DNA of 23,883 nucleotides from Actinomycetota bacterium. GTDB lineage: Bacteria; Actinomycetota; Actinomycetes; Nanopelagicales; Nanopelagicaceae. Position 1 is the stretch's first letter. Every line of letters starts with the position of its first letter. The translations under genes and the position numbers were made by a program. The stretch is taken from assembly GCA_002737595.1 (NCBI GenBank), contig NSHZ01000018.1, forward strand, positions 1 to 23,883, given 5' to 3'. Below, piece by piece: positions 21,936 through 23,883 of the stretch. The notes under the pieces were generated by a model. It was not told where the DNA came from. It made no database searches and saw only the letters and a program-made list of their open reading frames with translations.

Positions 21936-23471
21936 ATGGCTCGCAACGGTTTGCCCGGTGCGGTGCACCGCATCATGGGAATCGAGACGGAGTACGGCAT
22001 TGCGCAGCCTGGCTCTCTGAACGAAAATCCAATGCTCTTGTCAAGCCAGATTGTTAGCGCTTACGCAAATACTACCACTGTGAGTAGGCGTCGCACGAGA
22101 TGGGATTATGAAGACGAATCACCACTACGCGACGCCCGGGGTTACGACCTAGATAGAGAGATTGCCGATCCCAGCCAGCTTACAGATATAGATATGGGTT
22201 TCGCGAACGTAATTTTAGGTAATGGCGCGCGTTACTACGTTGATCATGCGCACCCTGAGTACTCCGGCCCGGAGTGCACTAATCCTCGAGATGTAGTCAA
22301 ATGGGATCTTGCTGGTGATGAGATTTTGCGTCGTAGTATTTCGGCTGCTGTTGAACAGTTTGACCCGCTACCAATAAATATCTACAAGAACAACACTGAC
22401 AACAAGGGAGCCTCGTACGGGACTCACGAAAATTACATAGTCTCGCGTGGAGTTCCTTTCACGCAATTAGTGACGGCATTGACGCCGTTCTTCATCACTC
22501 GGCAAATCATGGTGGGCGCCGGGCGCGTCGGTATTGGTCAGGCTGGAGCGATCGCAGGATTTCAGATCAGTCAGCGCGCTGACTTCTTCGAAGCTGAGGT
22601 GGGTCTTGAAACAACTCTAAGACGCCCCATCATCAACACGAGAGATGAACCACATGCCGATGCCGCGCGGTTTCGGCGTTTGCACGTGATTATCGGGGAT
22701 GCGAATCTCTCTCAACCCTCGACCTATTTGAAAGTGGGAAGTGCGAGCTTGGTGCTGGCGCTGATCGAGTCGGGCACGCTTACAAATATTCCACAATTTA
22801 GGCATCCGGTGTCAGCCACTCGCGAGGTGAGCCACGACCTCGCTATGAGCACTCTTTACGAAATGCAAGACGGCCGGCGAATGAGCGCGATCGACGTACA
22901 AGAGTACTTTCTTGGGTCAGCAGAGAACTTAGTGGCTAGAGATGGATTACTAGATGATGCCACGTCAGACTTACTCGAAAGATGGAGAAGAACATTAGAT
23001 GCTCTCCGATCGCAAGATGTCCGCTTGACACACACAGTTGAATGGAAGGCCAAGCTTGCTCTATTGAACTCGTATCGCGACAGAGATGGCATCGATTGGG
23101 GACATCCCCGGCTTTCACTGATCGACCTCCAGTGGAGCGATATCCGCAAAGAAAAGAGCATCTTTTCGAAATTAGAGGCTCGCGGGCTCCACGAGACCCT
23201 GGTTTCGGAATTTGAGGTGCTTGACGCGGTTCGAAACCCTCCGCACGACACGCGTGCATATCTGCGTGGACGTGTAGTGGAGCGCTTTCCAGAGAACGTG
23301 GTTGCCGCCTCCTGGGACTCTTTGCTTCTAGAAGAAGAAATTGACGCCCCCCTCGTACGGGTGCCCCTTACCGATCCTTATCGGGGAACACGTGGCGAAG
23401 TGGGGGAGATCTTGGAGAGCAGCCTGAACGTTCGAGAGTTACTCGAGCGTCTTAAATCCAATCTCCCATAG
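21936..23471 (+). CDS. dop: Dop: Pup deamidase/depupylase
   Basis: 511 residues, of the carboxylate-amine-ligase (glutamine-synthetase-like) fold. Dop deamidates Pup's C-terminal Gln where present and removes Pup from substrates. Seen: MGIETEYGIAQ (about 14-24, Mg-binding Glu), a variable charged Dop-loop region (about 45-80, TTTVSRRRTRWDYEDESPL) that distinguishes Dop from PafA, active-site Asp103 in YYVDHAHPEYSGPE, and the KNNTDNKGASYGTHENY segment (about 150-166). ATG 21936 directly follows the mpa stop; GTG 21963 or ATG 21975 would give an N-terminus closer in length to M. tuberculosis Dop, so the start is uncertain. As Pup here already ends in Glu, depupylation should be its main job. 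Confidence 0.95.
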   Translation: MARNGLPGAVHRIMGIETEYGIAQPGSLNENPMLLSSQIVSAYANTTTVSRRRTRWDYEDESPLRDARGYDLDREIADPSQLTDIDMGFANVILGNGARYYVDHAHPEYSGPECTNPRDVVKWDLAGDEILRRSISAAVEQFDPLPINIYKNNTDNKGASYGTHENYIVSRGVPFTQLVTALTPFFITRQIMVGAGRVGIGQAGAIAGFQISQRADFFEAEVGLETTLRRPIINTRDEPHADAARFRRLHVIIGDANLSQPSTYLKVGSASLVLALIESGTLTNIPQFRHPVSATREVSHDLAMSTLYEMQDGRRMSAIDVQEYFLGSAENLVARDGLLDDATSDLLERWRRTLDALRSQDVRLTHTVEWKAKLALLNSYRDRDGIDWGHPRLSLIDLQWSDIRKEKSIFSKLEARGLHETLVSEFEVLDAVRNPPHDTRAYLRGRVVERFPENVVAASWDSLLLEEEIDAPLVRVPLTDPYRGTRGEVGEILESSLNVRELLERLKSNLP

Positions 23472-23480
23472 GATGTACCC
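23469..23480 (+). promoter_or_regulatory. Candidate leaderless promoter of pup, -10 box TAGGAT
   Basis: TAGGAT (23469-23474), six bases, ATG at 23481. The TAG of the box is the dop stop codon. The box would allow pup and the proteasome subunit genes to be made without dop. Confidence 0.5.
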
Positions 23481-23672
23481 ATGGCCGTTCAAGAACCCAA
23501 GCGCGAGAGTTCGAGAGCGCGAAATGAGCACGAGATAGATGAGGCGCTACCGACGGTTCAAGCATCTGCGTCTCTCTCGGACATCGACAGCATTCTGGAA
23601 GAAATCGATGCCACGTTAGAGCACAATGCCGCTGCCTTTGTGGCCGCTTTCGTGCAAAAGGGAGGCGAGTAG
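23481..23672 (+). CDS. pup: Prokaryotic ubiquitin-like protein Pup, Glu-ending form
   Basis: 63 residues, normal for Pup. It is ligated through its C-terminal Glu side chain to lysines of proteins destined for the proteasome. The disordered acidic/basic N-terminal half is followed by the Mpa-binding helix ([18 protein letters not shown], about 32-49) and the conserved end [11 protein letters not shown]. The last codon is GAG, so the protein ends in GGE rather than the more common GGQ; deamidation by Dop is not needed before ligation. The lysine before GG is conserved. The stop TAG overlaps the prcB GTG by one base. Confidence 0.96.
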   Translation: MAVQEPKRESSRARNEHEIDEALPTVQASASLSDIDSILEEIDATLEHNAAAFVAAFVQKGGE

Positions 23673-23883
23673 TGAACGGACTTGACGCGCGCTTCTTCGA
23701 ATCCGTTGGGACGTCATTCGCTGATTTCGTACACAAGATTTCACCAGATCTCTTGCCGCGACCTAACTCCATCGAAGCCCCACATGGCACCACCATTGTG
23801 GCACTCTCCTATCAAGGGGGAGTGCTGATGGCGGGCGATCGTCGGGCGACCATGGGGAATCTGATCGCCTCTCGCGACATAGA
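23672..23883 (+). CDS. prcB: 20S proteasome beta subunit PrcB, N-terminal part (cut by window end)
   Basis: GTG at 23672 shares one base with the pup stop (TAGTG). The 70 residues seen are a propeptide of 39 residues ([20 protein letters not shown]..., ending APHG) followed by [20 protein letters not shown], the mature beta-subunit start. Thr40 is the expected catalytic N-terminal threonine, released by self-cleavage after Gly39; Asp and Arg of AGDRRA belong to the active site. The propeptide is shorter than the roughly 57 residues of M. tuberculosis PrcB. The rest, and probably prcA and pafA, lie beyond the edge. Confidence 0.93.
   Translation, partial: MNGLDARFFESVGTSFADFVHKISPDLLPRPNSIEAPHGTTIVALSYQGGVLMAGDRRATMGNLIASRDI

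Noticed and set aside
21936..23471. PafA (Pup ligase) instead of Dop
   Set aside because: The gene lies directly between mpa and pup and has the charged Dop-loop insert after the GIETEYG motif; PafA normally lies beyond prcA.

Overview
The window is chromosomal DNA from an actinobacterium (Actinomycetota). The evidence is the start of the Pup-proteasome locus (mpa/arc, dop, pup, prcB), the mycothiol ligase gene mshC, an F420-type luciferase-like oxidoreductase, several actinobacteria-restricted families (DUF3090, DUF5703, the SCO1521/SCO1664-like kinase-fold family, the PAC2 family) and frequent GTG starts. Base composition looks moderate by eye (about half G+C, not counted) and genes are packed very tightly, so a streamlined, possibly aquatic, lineage is plausible. 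That placement is inference; no rRNA is present to fix it.

Layout. 1-1001 (minus): an unrecognised 209-aa gene followed by serB, which is cut by the window edge. 1035-5306 (plus): an ABC ATPase, a TauE/SafE permease, a TrmH/SpoU RNA methyltransferase, uracil-DNA glycosylase, a YczE-like membrane protein and an AlkA-like glycosylase, nearly all overlapping. 5307-6350 (minus): a zinc alcohol dehydrogenase. 6444-7567 (plus): thymidine kinase and a beta-carbonic anhydrase. 7698-9181 (plus): lemA-htpX, a membrane protein/protease pair whose codon choice differs from its neighbours. 9206-9289 (minus): tRNA-Leu(GAG). 9377-10690 (plus): an M20 peptidase. 10687-11853 (minus): an aldo/keto reductase and a DUF5703 protein. 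11909-16894 (plus): an F420-type oxidoreductase, uppP, a histidine phosphatase, a DUF3090 protein, a kinase-fold protein and mshC. 16891-17736 (minus): a PAC2 protein. 17789-18445 (plus): a HAD hydrolase. 18457-19245 (minus): a RecB-family nuclease. 19278 to the end (plus): trmI, mpa, dop, pup and the start of prcB.

From the M20 peptidase onward, gene content and much of the order recall, from memory, the Mycobacterium tuberculosis Rv2141c-Rv2110c region. No mobile element, CRISPR array, rRNA or phage gene is visible. There is no gene-free stretch over 300 bases; the largest gaps are 7568-7697 and the tRNA-bearing 9182-9376.

The most striking structure is regulatory. Twelve genes have a TANNNT box whose last base lies exactly 6 (ten cases) or 7 (two cases) nucleotides before the start codon, the geometry of actinobacterial leaderless promoters. 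In three of them (serB, yczE-like, pup) the first three bases of the box are the stop codon of the preceding gene. Two divergent pairs are fired from gaps of only 32-33 bp. Other points of note are a Pup that ends in Glu rather than Gln, a perfect hairpin formed by the mpa C-terminal codons just before dop, convergent genes whose stop codons overlap in TTAG, and a conserved but uncharacterised phosphatase/DUF3090/kinase-fold cluster between uppP and mshC.
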